From assembly GCA_021234535.1 (NCBI GenBank), contig CM037832.1:7971135-8035134 (forward strand): DNA of 64,000 nt, given 5' to 3'. Positions 1 to 12,006 of this stretch are shown here, in pieces. The stretch comes from Stichopus chloronotus. Lineage: Eukaryota; Echinodermata; Holothuroidea; Aspidochirotida; Stichopodidae. The notes beneath the pieces were generated by a model that saw only the letters and a list, made by a program, of their open reading frames with translations, ran no database searches and was not told the origin of the DNA. The number at the start of each line of letters is the position of its first letter. Position 1 is the first letter of the stretch. A program made the position numbers and the translations under genes.

Positions 1-312
1 CTGATAGAATGGTAAAGAATACCACACAATATGTTCACTTATTGGTGGAAAATTTCTTGTAAAATTCTTAGCAGTAATAAACCTTTTGGTGGTATCTCAA
101 TCCATCTCAGTAATAGCGCCTTGCATAATGTACATCACTGGTAAATGGCATGTCTCAGTTCATTTGCAGATGATATGACACTGTGAAATCAATTTTAGCT
201 AGCTGAGAAATATTTGTGGTTGAGAATATTCCAGAGGTACAGTAATTGATTATGGTTGCTAAGTCACACTTTCCATGAAATATCCCCCTCTCTATCAGCA
301 AAGTCACAATTT
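1..312. other. no recognisable feature
   Basis: AT-rich sequence downstream (on the minus strand) of NAT-like copy 1. I see no open reading frame with family character and no clear repeat ends. Confidence 0.4.
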
Positions 313-321
313 CTATGAAAT

Positions 322-1205
322 AAAATGTTCAATTCTGGTTCGACAGCAGTCGTAACCCTTTACGTAGTATTTTGCGGTGTTGTGGATTTCTTCGACCTCT
401 GTGTATCGTGTATAATACATCATGACAGTTTCTATCAGATGATCCTCTGACTTTATCTTGGTGACTGATTTATGTTCGTACTCTGTGATTGTAGTGCATT
501 GATGTTGTGTAATGTTTACCATCAATTTATTAGGATATCTCACTAGTAAGAAATATTCTTGACCTCATGTAAGGGTCATTGAATGTTCTGTGGTGCATCT
601 CCATCAATCCGGATTCATCACGTCACAGTAATTTTGGGTCCTGAATACAAACAAGGCTTCCCAGCAATCTCGATCCACGTAGAAGATGAGGCATGCAGTT
701 CCCGACATTAATTTTGGCAGCTCTACCTTTGTGCAAAGGTGGAGGATGCCTGGGCTTGCATGGAAGAACTTGTTTGGAATTTGTCTGATGATAAAGGTTG
801 AAGAAACTCTTGTAAAGTCAACCCAACCGGACATAAGAAATTAGGTACCGACATCAACCAAGTGCTTGCTCCCTGGATGTGGTACACCATGAACTATCAA
901 AGCAGCGGTGTTGTCAAAAGTGCGATCTTTCCACCGATATACACAGCCAATATGTTAAAATTGAGATGCTTAAGAATTACAAGGAAAAAGGAATTTAGTG
1001 CTACACAGCCACCTCTATGCATTTTCAGGTACTCCTTTTTCAGACTTTTCATCATTTCACTTTATACAAATCACACCTTGCATTTGTTAAGTTTGGTATG
1101 CTTGTAAATTTAAGCTTGTATTTCATCTTCTCCATGATTGTATTTAGAGAGATTTGTCTGTCCTCGTTCACCAGTCTCTCAGGGTTTGATATTTCAAGGC
1201 ATTAA
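322..1205 (-). pseudogene. NAT-like copy 1, group A pseudogene
   Basis: Broken relative of copies 2 and 3. On the minus strand the N-terminal half is recognisable near 1205-950 and the C-terminal half at 834-604 and 543-313, but these parts lie in different frames. Around 1010-1020 the catalytic region reads M-H-R-G-G-C-V-A-L-N, so a Cys is kept but the residue between GG and C is missing compared with GG-D-C in copies 2 and 3. Near 543-560 part of the sequence between the 'LLVGYPNKL'-type segment and the upstream block is deleted, and near the end a frameshift replaces the usual PDFKM terminus. Homology stops at about 1205, just short of the start seen in the other copies. A functional product is unlikely. 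Confidence 0.8.
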
Positions 1206-1209
1206 ATAT

Positions 1210-2345
1210 ATAGTGGATTCTTTCACACAACTTTTACATGAAACCCATGTTTTAGTATTTTTTTTTTACATCCATCAAAATAGCAGACACACTCAGATTT
1301 GGATAATCAGCATAGGTGCATGGGCCCTGTGCTGCTTTGGGAGCAAGACCGAATCCATCCAACAACTGATGATAATGACATTTGGCCGAATTTCTGCAAA
1401 TGACGACATATCCACAAGTTTGAGCAAAATGAGGGAAATGAGATATATGTATGTTCATATGGATCTCATTTGGCAACATATTAGATAACCTATATTGTGA
1501 TATGATATCAAACCAACTCCCCCCCCCAAGGACCACCTTTTCTACTACATATGGGACCAAGAAAGGACTAGCCAAGTTTAGAAACTCCTTGTGGATAGGT
1601 ACAGCGGTCAGTTGTTCTTGGACTCAAAATAGTCAAGTCAACCTACTGCATACTGCATAGCAGGTGCGATGGAATGCAAAAGATATGGGGGGGGGGAGGG
1701 AGATTGGGGGAGTTGACTCCCTCAGTTGAGTGCTGGCTGGACTATCTAAGTGGAGATCTATCATCGGTTGGCATGGAGAAAGGAAATTTTCGACTTAACA
1801 AACCTCTAAACGTCTGGAAACGGCACCTCGCAGGTGTTCTAAGCTGCATGCACCCAGGATAAGAAAGAATAGGCATCCACAGAAAAAAAAAAGCAAGGTG
1901 GAGACATAATTTTCAATTGATCAGATCGGGGGGATTTTGTTACATTGATGCAGTGACATAATCATCCTTTGCCATCAAAGGGAAGGGCTGACTGAAGCAT
2001 AGTGTTTAAGTGGTGATGAACAGTAATTACACAGAGAAGAGCCACCATTACTTGGCACGTAGCATCGTGAGAAAAGTATTAGATAATAATGCCCCTCAGA
2101 TTGCTGGAAATGGCGCTTCCCTGTCCCCTCTGGCGACGTTAATTTCACTTTTGACATGCTCTAATTTTTCTCTGGAAGTTTAAAGGTATTGTAGTCAGCC
2201 CTCCACTCTGCCTTAAAAGTAACTTTTCTTCCCCCCTCCAGAAAATTGACTTGGTACGGGAGCATTTTTCCCCCTGCTCCCTGGCACATATGTGTATGCA
2301 TTTTGTATGTGTTGCAGATTGCTTGAAGATTGGGGTGCTTGAACA
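1210..2345. other. non-coding spacer with repeat fragments
   Basis: No supported gene. It holds a G-rich run near 1685-1715, a fragment at about 1700-1862 that matches a second copy at about 5180-5335 (shared landmarks: 'gctggactatctaa', 'ggttg.ca.gg', 'ctaagctgcatgcaccca'-like end), and poly-A near 1883. The open frames here show no family signature. Confidence 0.4.
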
Positions 2346-2428
2346 AATAGAAGAAAGCAGGTGACCATAACAGTGAGTTGATAGTAATCTATTGACAAAA
2401 GTAACGCAAAACAGTGAAATAAATTTAC

Positions 2429-2575
2429 CTCATTGTGCAATGGTACAGTTTGTCTCCACGTGAGTTGGAATCTACCAACATTCAGAAATCCAGCACAGCG
2501 GTGTCTGTACTTTGTCCATTGTAGCAGCAATTTTCTTTCAAAAACCATCCTATTAGAAGTCAAATTGTCTTTCCA
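2429..2575 (-). other. conserved exon-like segment upstream of NAT-like copy 1
   Basis: On the minus strand an open frame with the core K-L-L-L-Q-W-T-K-Y-R and the end P-L-H-N-E stops exactly at a GAG|GTAAAT donor-like junction (last exon base 2429). The same frame and junction recur upstream of copy 2 (12007) and copy 3 (21184), always 5' of the NAT-like ORF on its strand. The junction is phase 0, matching the phase-0 acceptor-like sequence at the NAT-like ORF starts. I do not recognise the peptide. It could be a 5' coding exon, a non-coding exon that happens to stay open, or a repeat remnant. Confidence 0.35.
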
Positions 2576-2694
2576 GATTGAAAATATGATCAGTAAATCT
2601 GTACCTCTGCATGGCTTGGTCATTGGAAAATGTAACCTGTGGACTGTACAACTAGATCTTTTCAGTTTTCTATTTTCTTTATCATAGTCATTTT

Positions 2695-2955
2695 GTAACA
2701 TGTACATTGAACTCTAGAAGCAATAAAGTCCAATCAACTTCAAAACTTTGGTAATTAGAGATATCGAAAAGTAAATTTAATATGGTGGTGAGTTTGAAAA
2801 TATGATCAGTATCTTTGCAAGGCTTGGTCATTGGTAAATGTAACCTGTGGACTGTACAACTGTTTTCTTTATCATAGTCATTTTGTAACATGTACATTGA
2901 ACTCCAGAGGCAATTGAGTTCCATCACCTTCAAGACTTTGGTAAGAGATATCGAA
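2695..2955. repeat. tandem duplication of about 187 bp
   Basis: The block starting near 2695 (tttgtaacatgtacattgaa...) recurs near 2885, followed both times by 'ggcaat.gagttccatca..ttcaa.actttggtaa'. Related single copies lie at about 12285-12350 and 21440-21490, beside the exon-like segments. In the copy at 12256-12345 the minus strand carries an open frame with L-E-V-D-G-T-S-L-P-L, possibly a further exon. Copy 3 has a stop in the same frame. Confidence 0.5.
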
Positions 2956-3260
2956 AAAGTGTATTTAACATGGTATTGTTGGCATCGATCTGTCTGTCTA
3001 TCTGTCTGTCTGTACACAATTGCCTTTGATGCTCTCAAGGGCACATTTGTTTAACAGATTTAACAAAATTGGACACATTGTTCATAAACAATAGGGTCAC
3101 ATGTCATTTGAAAAGCTGAGGTCAAAGGTCTTTTAGGGGTCCTGAATGACTGCTATGTGAATATTGTTAAAATTGATTCCCTACCAGAAATAGTGCTGTA
3201 TATTCCTGAAATTTGGTCATAATATTCCTTCCATAGTGGTTCTTGAGAGTTGTACACAGA

Positions 3261-3780
3261 TTTTTGGTCCCTTGCGTCAGTAAAGGATTCTATGCAGTCA
3301 GGTTGGCGTGTGTGTGTATGTGTGTGTGTGCATCTGTGACACTTGCTTAGGTATGCTCTAACTCAATAGGGCAAAGTCCGATGTAAGTCAGACTTGGTAT
3401 GTAGCTTTGCCATATTGAGAATATGTGCCCTATCGTTTTTGGTGGAGGTCAAAGGTCATCGGGGGAAACTGGGGGCAAAAGTCTGTTTTGCTTGGGTGCG
3501 CTGTAACTCAATAGGGGAAAGTCCGATGAAAGTCAAACTTGGTATGTAGGTTTTTCATATTGAGAAGGTGTACCCTACTGTTTTTGGTGGAGGTCAAAGG
3601 TCATCTGGGAGAACTGGGGGAAAAAGTTTGTTTTGCTTGGGTACGCTGTAACTCAATAGGGGAAAGTCAGATGAAAGTCAAACTTAGTATGTAGGTTCGC
3701 CATATTGAGAAGGTGTGCCCTATTGTTTTTGGTGGAGTTCAAAGGTCATCTGGGGGAACTGGGGGAAAAAATCTGAAAAC
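3261..3780. repeat. DR1-bearing ~145 bp satellite, about three units, with head
   Basis: Starts with a head like those at 39128 and 62408 (tttttggtcccttgc, then tctatgcagtc), followed by a GT microsatellite and three monomers beginning 'actcaatagggcaaagtccgat'-like. Each monomer contains AGGTCAAAGGTCA or a one-base variant (near 3447, 3590 and 3733). This is the same architecture as the elements at 39128-39901 and 62408-63986, with a different consensus in the first half of the monomer. Confidence 0.7.
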
Positions 3781-3865
3781 CTTGTTATGCTATGGATGCT
3801 CATATGTACCATCAGTCCTCCTCCAGTGCATCATGGAAGTACTGCTTGAGTTAGCAGTTTCTTGA

Positions 3866-5840
3866 TCAAATGAAAAAGAAGCAGTGTTGTCTGCACTACT
3901 GTAGGTGGTCACACCAGACAAGTTTTGGCTGGATCAGTTTACCTTCTCGTACCTGAGTGCTAATGTGTGCATTCATGTGTTTTCAATTAGTGAGGTGGGC
4001 AGGTAACAATGAAAGAAAATAGGTCAGTTGGTGTTCTTACCAGTTTGAACTAGACCCCAGTAGTTCCCTCCAGGGCATGCTATCAGTTTATTGGACTTTA
4101 AAGGGGCATAGATGGGATAAGCCATATTGCAATTTGCCGAGCCCCTTCTTGAAATGAGAGATGCACAGCTGTTTGTGTTTTGTAAAATGAATGGGATATT
4201 GCTGTATATTGCAGAAATCAACATCTTCAATTCATTGCATTAATTGAAATGGCTTCTTCGATATTTATGAACTCAGGCATATCATTTTACAGTATGTACA
4301 TTCCAAGTACAAGGAACCATAGTGCCCCTAGGCTGTTGTGAAATCATGCAAAATACTTCTTCTCTTACAGATTGTATTTAACACTGTTGATGATTGGTCA
4401 CATTAGTGCTATGGAAGTGGTTCCATGTGGGTGCATGTTTGTCATGTTTGGGGTTCAACGTCTGAAATGGGCCATTTTAGTAGAAGCATGAAATATGTTT
4501 CTCTCTCTACAGATTTTATGTTACAAAAGTGAGAGTTCATGGTCAGAAATGGACCATCTAGGCTATCGTACAAAATAATATATGCTCCCTTTTACTTCAT
4601 AATTAACATTATATGCTCTCTATCTGTGCAAGGAACCAGAGTGCCCTTGGGCTCTTGTTATCCAAATTCATACAAGGTCAAAACGTTGGATTGTCTTTGA
4701 TGTGGCATTGCACCTGTGAGTCGATATTTACAAAACATGGTGTATTTAATGTACTCTTTAAGGGCTTTCTAAATTCTAGCTTGACCTAAAAATTTAGGTC
4801 AAAAGTCATCAGAGGGTCATTTGAGGCCATAGATGTAAATATTTTGAAATTCTATTTTCTCCTAGATGCATTGCAAAATTGTCTGCAAAATTGCTCAGAA
4901 GGATGACTGGCATACATGTGCAGAAATTTCTTGTCCAGTTCCAGGGAAGGGGTAAAAGAGGAAGGGTGTTGCCCTACCAAAGCTTAAGCCAGGATTTCAA
5001 ATCAGTCGGTCCACAGATAGGCCTACGAAGCATGGGGAGAGGTCTACGGGGATGAAGCACCCTCTTCCCCTTTTGCTAACAAAGGATCATGTTTGTCCCT
5101 TCTTAGTTGCCAAACCATGGTGCAAAGTTGACTTTCTTTTGACACCTGCAACTGTGAACCTAAAATAAAGGTTAAAAAGTATTGGAGAGGGCTGAGTGCT
5201 GTTAGGACTATCTAAATGGGGCATCACCAGCGGTTGACACGGAGCGTGCAAGAAAATTTTTGGCTTTTCAAACCCTGCAGATGGCCGGAAAGGGCACTTT
5301 CCATGTGTTCCAAGCTACATGTACCCAGCCTTGAAATATGAATCTAATGCCTGCAATGGGCAATGCCTGCACATGTTGAGTCATGCGATATAAAGCAATA
5401 GTGGTTCAAACTACAAAATACAGAAAAACAGTGGAATATGCGATGTGTTAGCCTAGTAGTATTTGTCTGTTCCAACTGTTAATGTCAACTTCATTCATTC
5501 CATTTATTTTACAAAGGACAAACATCTGTGAATCTTTCATTTAAAGCCCCACTGGATTCTGCAAATTGCAATATTAAAGGCTTATGGCATCTATGCCCCC
5601 TTTAAAGTCCACCACCCAACACTGACAGCATGGCCCGAAGGGGATTGCTAGAGTCTAGTTTCCACTGGTAGAAAAACCAACTGACTTCTATGGTTGTTTT
5701 GTTGCCCACCTTACTAATTAAAAGCCATTTACATCAGTGCACACATCAACACTGAGGCATGAGGACATAAACTGATCCAGCCAGACTTTTCTGGTATGAC
5801 CACCTATAGTATAGCACTGCTGCCTCTTCAATCAGTGTAG
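3866..5840. mobile_element. foldback-like element with long imperfect inverted repeats
   Basis: About 3866-4230 is an imperfect reverse complement of about 5490-5840. Matching landmarks are 'gtaggtggtcacaccaga' (3901) with its complement near 5795, 'ggactttaaaggggcatagatg' (4093) with its complement near 5600, and 'ttgtaaaatgaatggga' (4178) with its complement near 5505. The interior (4230-5490) holds no recognisable ORF. Two motifs like AAGGAACCA-gtgccc-ggct (4309 and 4628) resemble element tails seen elsewhere. The right edge coincides with the start of the copy 2/copy 3 duplication. It could be a non-autonomous DNA transposon or two opposed copies of one repeat. Confidence 0.6.
5180..5335. 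repeat. interspersed repeat, second copy of 1700-1862
   Basis: Shares ordered landmarks with 1700-1862: a 'gagtgctg...ggactatctaa' start, a 'cggttg.ca.gga' middle, and a 'cggaa..ggcac' to 'ctacatgtaccca' end. It lies inside the foldback-like element. No coding content is seen. Confidence 0.45.
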
Positions 5841-8800
5841 AAAAGGGTAATTATCATGAATATTGGGGAGAAAAACAGGCCTTAATTTATTCATCTTTGA
5901 GGTATCTGAAAAGGAAACTTCAATCATTTTTACCCAACAGTTGAGAAATATCAACTGGATTGGGCCAGTTATTTAAGAGTCCAGATGATAGATGGTATCG
6001 GTCTAAAATTTGGGATTAATTTTTGTGTGTAAGTGCTAAAGGATATGCCATTTTATCCACATCTTGACAGTTCATTCTAGAAACTATGCAGCATATGAGG
6101 TCTAGATGGTTGTTCTGGTCACTGGGTATAGCATGTACCTAATGCTAAGCTGAATGTTGTTGTAACTTTGTTTCTTGTGTACCATTTGTGATCTATGTTA
6201 TTTTGGAAGTGAATTTGGCCAAGTACAATCTCAAAACAATTGGCTCTTACCTTTCCCCAGGATTTTGTGTGGGAGGGTGTTACAGAAGTTTGTGATCAAC
6301 TTTTTTTGCTACCAGAATAGAAACTGAAGTGCTGTACACAAAGTCTGTAGATAAAAAAGATGAAAGTAACAGGACCATTTCTAATCCAACCCTTCTTACA
6401 TGACTACTGATTATTATCTATCATGCATTATGAGTTATTCTCATGCTGCTACATGAATATCTCATGTGAAAAAAAAAATGTACACAAACATGTAAGGAAC
6501 ACCATGTCAAAAATGAAATTATACTGTTATTTTATCTCAGAATTACAAGTGCCAAGATGCAACTTACAAGCAGTGTGGTAAAGCAGTTTAATTTGTGGAG
6601 ATCATATGTGCTCATTTTCAATCAGTCAGTTAACATGCATGTTCAGACTGGCCATTGCGTCGATTTCGCGGTTTCCACATGGAGCCGTTCAGTCCATGAC
6701 TGCTATGGCCACATGCTGAGAAAAGAAAGGAAAAATACAAAGAGGAGGATGGAGAAAAGAATTTAAGAAGTAAAAAAAAAAAAGAAAATGAAAAGGGATA
6801 TTGTGAAAAATGAAGAGAGGGAGGCACACAGTTGTTGCAATGCAGTGTGTTTGGGAATTGATTTTGATCTCTGAGGATCTACAGCTCCCTTTAATAGTCC
6901 CCTAATCCTTCACTGTAACCCCTATAAGACGTTTGAGCCAATGATCAGAAATGATCGTGGAAATCAAAAGATAGCAAAACAAGGTTCCACTTTAAGAGTG
7001 TCTTGGCTGGGGTTAAAAATGGCAGAGAATGTCAACACTAGCCACTGGGGGCAATAGGCCTTTGCCTCATTCCAATTGACCCCTGTTCGTTGGGACTGCT
7101 ACAGTACCTGGGATAATATGTGACAGGTAAGTGTAAGAGCACCATGTCCCCCCTCCTCCTCCTCTGTTAGCTTCTCACCGGGGCTCCGACAGTGTGAAAG
7201 GAAAGTAAAGAACTTATCACACTTACAGAAGAATATTTGGAAAAATTTGTGATAATTTCCATGCAATGGAACTGCCAACTCTCCGTTTTAACCCTATAGT
7301 GGTCAACGACCAAATAACAAAAAAGGCAAGTGAGCATGTAATGAGATCATTTCTCTTTGTGGGACGATACAGGTAGTCAATATCATACACTGTTTCATAT
7401 CTTACAATATCCTTAGGTGGTCAGTATAGATGGAAATAAATGAACTGAACTCTAAAATGAATAATTCATACTAAAATAACCTCTACCTGATCTTTTTCCC
7501 TCAAAACTCGGTGAACACCCCATCTACCATATCGTTCAAGTGACCACATGTTCATCAATCTGCATAAGAAAAGAAAACTTTGACCTTGATTCCAAGAGTG
7601 TCAAGCTAATCCCCCCCCCCCATTTATCTTTGATATTTACTCAACCCTAAAACAGAACAAGCACCTCCTTTAATCTCATTAAAATCCTTTGAATAAAATA
7701 TGTGATGTTGAAAATGGTCCTGCAAAGTGATTTACCCTGCAATGTGGCAAGTATACTTGCAAAGTTTTAAACTACACTAAGCTCCAACTGATGTTGGCAC
7801 TCTGTCAAAGGTTAAATGCTACATAACCAAGCAAATTTTGCCCCATTTAAAATTCTCTGGAGTGACATCTCGTGTACTACAAAAGTCTAAGCACTCCCAC
7901 ATTAGTTTGTGTCCAGGACCCTATCAAAGGTAAACTCAACCCTGTGTGAACCAGTGGTCACACTCTGCAGAATTATTGGGAAAAATTGAGCCCCATAACT
8001 CTGTTGGTCAATGGTCACCAGTCACCTGAAAATCCCACATCCACGCCTTGTACTTTTAGCATACATCATGTGAGATTTATGAAATGACAATATTGGGCCT
8101 CAATCAGTGCAGTCTCAAAGTGCTTAGGCTTTATACTACATTGATGTAAACAGAGAAATGTTATATATTTTAATTTTTTTTTTGGGGGGGGAGCTTCAAT
8201 GCACATATACTGTTTAGAATTCTAGTGGACCTGATGATAAATGGGATAGGTGAAAGCAAACAAATGAACAAGGAAGTGTTCTGAAAATGAACTATGGGAG
8301 GCTTGTCAATGTTCACTCCCTACAAAGGAAAAATAAATCAAAGACTATCGTTGTGTACAAACAGAAGTAGACCTTAAAAAATAAAAACCAGTTTGAAGAA
8401 GGCATCAGATCTTACTCTCCCATCAAAAAGAAAGAAATCCATACCCATCCGTAGGTGTATTGCCCCATTGGTGCCGGCATTTATGCGTAGCCTGCACAAT
8501 GTACAGTGACTGTACAGAAATGGAAAACAATTGGTGGACACCAGAAAGGCTTCTCCTCTTCACTTTTCACTTTAGCTGGCAGCAGAAAAATAGCTCACAA
8601 TGTTTTTTGGTCCTAAGTCTGCCTAGTCAAAATCATCATCCTTTGTATGAATGGACTAACGTAATATTAGTGAAATGTCTGGCGCTGTGTCAGCTTACTG
8701 GTCATAAATATTGATAACTTGCTCCCACATATAATTGCATATATATGTTCAATAAAAAGTAGTGAAGGTAATATATATGCAGCAGCAGGGAAGTTCTAAA

Positions 8801-9156
8801 CAAAATATCTCTCAGAGGTGTTAATTGCAACAATATTTTCACAAAGAGGATGTCAATATGATATATTGGAAATGATACTGGAAATGATACTGTTTTTTTT
8901 TTTATCATAGTTCTTGATAACATTTCTTAATGTACAGGGTTTGTTTAAGCTGCTTTGTTGCTTGTTAGTATCTTTATCGTGGTGGCTAGTTAAACCATTA
9001 TCTTCAATCTGGTTTGAAAGAACCTCTTCATGATGAAAAATATTAAGACAAACTTTAAAGTGAACAGAACAGACTGATGTTGCACAGCTGGAGAACAGTG
9101 GAATCAAGGTAGTCTAAATTGTAAGAATGTAATTACGAATCAACAAAGAAGCACGG

Positions 9157-10098
9157 TCACATTTTAAAGTCTGGTTTGACAGCGGTCGTACCCTTGAAGT
9201 AATGTTTTGCAGTATTGTGGATGTCTTCCTCTGTGTATTGTGTATAATACTTCATGACAGTTTCTATCAGATGATCCTCTGACTTTATCTTGGTGACTTC
9301 TTTATGTCCTCCTTCTGTGATTGTAGTGCATTGATGTTGTGTAATGTTTACCATCAATTTATTAGGAAATCCCACCAGTAAGAAATATTCAAAGATTTTT
9401 GACCTCATGTAAGGGTCATCTAAGGATTTGCGCCGCATCTTCATAAATCCAGATTCATCACAATAGTTTTGGGTTCTGAATACAGTCAACACTTCCCAGC
9501 AATCTTCGTCCTCGTAATAGATGAGGCGTGCAGTTCCTGACATTAACTTTGACAGCTCTACCTTTGTGCAAAGGTGGATGACCCCTGGGCTTGCATTAAA
9601 GAACTTGTATGGAATATTTCTGATGAGGTAAGTAGGAGAAACTCTTGTGAAGTTTAGGTCAACTGGGTATAAGAAGTAGCGACTGCCTACATCAACCAAG
9701 TGCTTGCTCCCTGGATGTGATACATCATGAACTATCAAAGCAGCGTGGTTGTCAAAAATATGATCTTTCCACCGATACACACTACCGCAAATTCCAGAAG
9801 TGTTAAAATTGAGATGCTCAAGTGTAGCTTGTAAGAAGAAATTAAGTGTCACACAATCTCCACCATGCATTTTCATTACATCCTCTTTCAAACTACTCTT
9901 TGAGTCGCTTTTGAGTCGTGCACTTGTCAAGTTTGGTATGCTTGTAAATGGAAGCTTGTATTTCATCTTCTCCATGATTGTATTCAGAAAAGTTTGTCTG
10001 TCCTCCTTCACCAGTCTCTCAGGGTTCGATATTTCGAGGTTGTTTTCCAGGAAAGAGAGAGCTTCATGCTTCGTAAGAGGGTAACTGACACTCTGCAT
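9157..10098 (-). CDS. arylamine N-acetyltransferase-like protein, copy 2
   Basis: Intact 313-codon ORF. The fold assignment rests on M-H-G-G-D-C-V-T-L-N (Cys82), which fits the NAT motif GG-x-C-x-x-x-N, followed by His118 in D-N-H-A-A-L-I-V and Asp136 in H-L-V-D-V-G. These are the three catalytic positions of the NAT family in the right order and roughly the right spacing (36 and 18 residues; human NATs 39 and 15). NATs transfer acetyl from acetyl-CoA to arylamines or arylhydrazines in the cytosol through the Cys; whether this divergent family does so is inference. No signal peptide or membrane segment is visible. The length is close to the usual 280-300 plus a short tail. Vertebrate NATs also have one uninterrupted coding exon. 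The start is uncertain: the ATG sits in TTCACTATGCAG, which also looks like a 3' splice site leading into Ser3. Confidence 0.85.
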   Translation of the reverse strand: MQSVSYPLTKHEALSFLENNLEISNPERLVKEDRQTFLNTIMEKMKYKLPFTSIPNLTSARLKSDSKSSLKEDVMKMHGGDCVTLNFFLQATLEHLNFNTSGICGSVYRWKDHIFDNHAALIVHDVSHPGSKHLVDVGSRYFLYPVDLNFTRVSPTYLIRNIPYKFFNASPGVIHLCTKVELSKLMSGTARLIYYEDEDCWEVLTVFRTQNYCDESGFMKMRRKSLDDPYMRSKIFEYFLLVGFPNKLMVNITQHQCTTITEGGHKEVTKIKSEDHLIETVMKYYTQYTEEDIHNTAKHYFKGTTAVKPDFKM

Positions 10099-10432
10099 AG
10101 TGAAGTAAATATTAATTAATATTAGTGTAATCTTCTATGTGCAATTGTTTCAAGTAAGACAATGTGAGAAGTCAGACAATGAACAGATCGTGAAGTACAA
10201 CCTTGAGGTGCCATTTGATAATCATTATTTGTTCAAAATTATATTGATATAGTGACATTCATTATATGACACAGAACTCTATTTTCAGTGCTGTTTATTG
10301 TTTGATATTAATGTTTTGACCAATCTCATTTTGTTTAAGTAATGGAAGACATCATTTCTGAAGAAAACTCTGATGTTACACAGGTTGTATTAGTTATTTA
10401 GAAATAGTGAAGTCAACAGCCCTTTTTGAATA

Positions 10433-10505
10433 GCATATAATGGAAGCTATGGTAGCATTAAACAAACAGGTTGTAATTACTCCCATTATATGCTATGTAG
10501 TCAGT
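10433..10505. repeat. short hairpin upstream of copy 2
   Basis: ATAGCATATAATGG at 10433 pairs with CCATTATATGCTAT near 10487-10500, giving about 14 bp arms around a loop of about 45 bases. The matching place upstream of copy 3 (20430-20660) is also palindrome-rich: CATGTAAT/ATTACATG near 20554, and GTGATATAA...ATGAAACAAA with its complement near 20625-20650. Confidence 0.5.
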
Positions 10506-10884
10506 TTTCATCTCATTATTTGTATATAATGAATGTACTTTGTGTGATTATATGAAATGTATTTTTCAGAGGTTACTTCTGGTTACATTTTTCCTACAAA
10601 ATCAGAATGGTGAAAACATTATGTAAACAGTATTATAAATAGTTGCATCACACATTAAACTTGGAAGGGAAATTATATGCTATGCAATGTGATGACATCA
10701 GTATAATTCAGAGCAAATAGTTGTAGTTGTCAAAAGGCACCTCATAACAAAATGTGTGCTTTTATTTACTTCCATCTGGGTAAATTTTGAAGTTGCAAAA
10801 TTACTAGAGAAACGCAGATCAATATGCGTAATTAGTATGCATTAGAGTGCTGGAGGAATGAGACGCTTGGGACTAAACCAGTTA

Positions 10885-11920
10885 CCTGTGTTAGAAGTAT
10901 ATATCTGTCCTGTGTTACCTGCATGCTACTGGGTAAGTAAGATCAATGTATTCATCCTGTAATATATGCACAAAACTATGTTACGTAACCCCAACTAATC
11001 AGCAATACAGATATGAGCGATCATTCACCATGCACAGCGAACGTTCTGGTCTTGTTTGCTATTCGCCGTAGGATAGGTATATTCATCTTCAAATTGTACA
11101 TTGATCATCTAAGAGATACCGGAAGTGTTCTTGAGCTTGCTGGATTTGTTGAAATTGAAGGACCATGTGGTGTATTTTCTTTCCAATTTCAATAATGCAA
11201 TGGCGCTCCTATGAGCTTTCACGGTTAACTGGTGATATAACCGAAACCAGAAATGACTGATATCTGTTTGTTGTGATTATTGCATGGAAGAAAAATTGAA
11301 ATCTCACAGAAATTGGTAATGTCATGAAAATCAAAAACAATCCTGAAATATTGTAAGTAATTGTGAAATATTGAAAGTTACAGTGAAATATTTGTGGAAA
11401 TGTTATTGATAACCCAAGAAAAATAAAGTTGTGGTAGAGGAGCACTTGTATACTGCATTCAGGATTCTCAGGCATACAAATATTCTGTCTTTGTGAGTTT
11501 GACTTACATGTATGTAAAGTATGTGAGAGAAATACCAGTAAATTGAAGCTGGATTATTATGCGTGCGACTATACAGTTGTCCTTTGTTTGAATACCGTGA
11601 CAGCTTAATGGCCCCATCTATTTAAGAAAAGCTTTGTAGGGTTTATATGACTTTAATTTGGAGTCCAATAGTGACTCCGAAAATGAGGAAGAAGAGGATT
11701 TTTTACGGAGAAAACGCCTGTACAAATAAGATAAAGACACTGTATTTGGCTTGCATTTGCTTCAAAAAAAGGAGAAAAGTACATATGGTGGCTTATTGTG
11801 TGTTAGATATTTACAGTGATGTATTTTTCCAGTGCTGAGTTTAAACTTACAAAAAAAAAAGACATTTTTGCGGAAATTAATTCCACAGTGAGATTATAAT
11901 CCTGCAGTTAAGTGGTTAGA
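10885..11920. other. about 1 kb present upstream of copy 2, absent upstream of copy 3
   Basis: At copy 3 the sequence passes directly from 'gcttgggact' (21115) to 'agaaagcagatgacc' (21127). At copy 2 the same two landmarks are about 1 kb apart (10875 and 11930). The extra sequence has no convincing ORF. Its ends, CTAAACCAGTTACCTG and the complement CTAACCACTTAACTG, are loosely alike, so a transposon insertion is possible but unproven. Confidence 0.4.
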
Positions 11921-12006
11921 AAGGAAATAGCAGAAAGCAGATAATCATGACAGGGGTTTTATTAATCAACAGACAGAAGTAAAACAATACAATGAAATGA
12001 ATTTAC

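Larger units (their letters stand above)
5830..10890. repeat. segmental duplication, unit carrying NAT-like copy 2
   Basis: Colinear with about 15550-21115. Shared landmarks in order are 'gtgtagaaaagg.taa' (5838/15558), 'ttctggtcactgggtatagcatgtac' (6115/15840), 'cctcatata'-free C-rich run (7150/16915), 'gtttgtgtccaggaccc' (7908/17920), 'ctgtacagaaat' (8510/18500), the NAT-like ORF, and 'gagtgct.gaggaatgaga.gcttgggact' (10850/21085). Outside the ORF the two copies differ by many substitutions and small indels, so the duplication is not recent. The stretch 5840-9150 contains no supported gene. Confidence 0.8.

Noticed and set aside
8460..8714. 84-codon plus-strand frame downstream of NAT-like copy 2
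   Set aside because: The corresponding region at copy 3 (18450-18690) is colinear but not open in the same frame; likely 3' flank.
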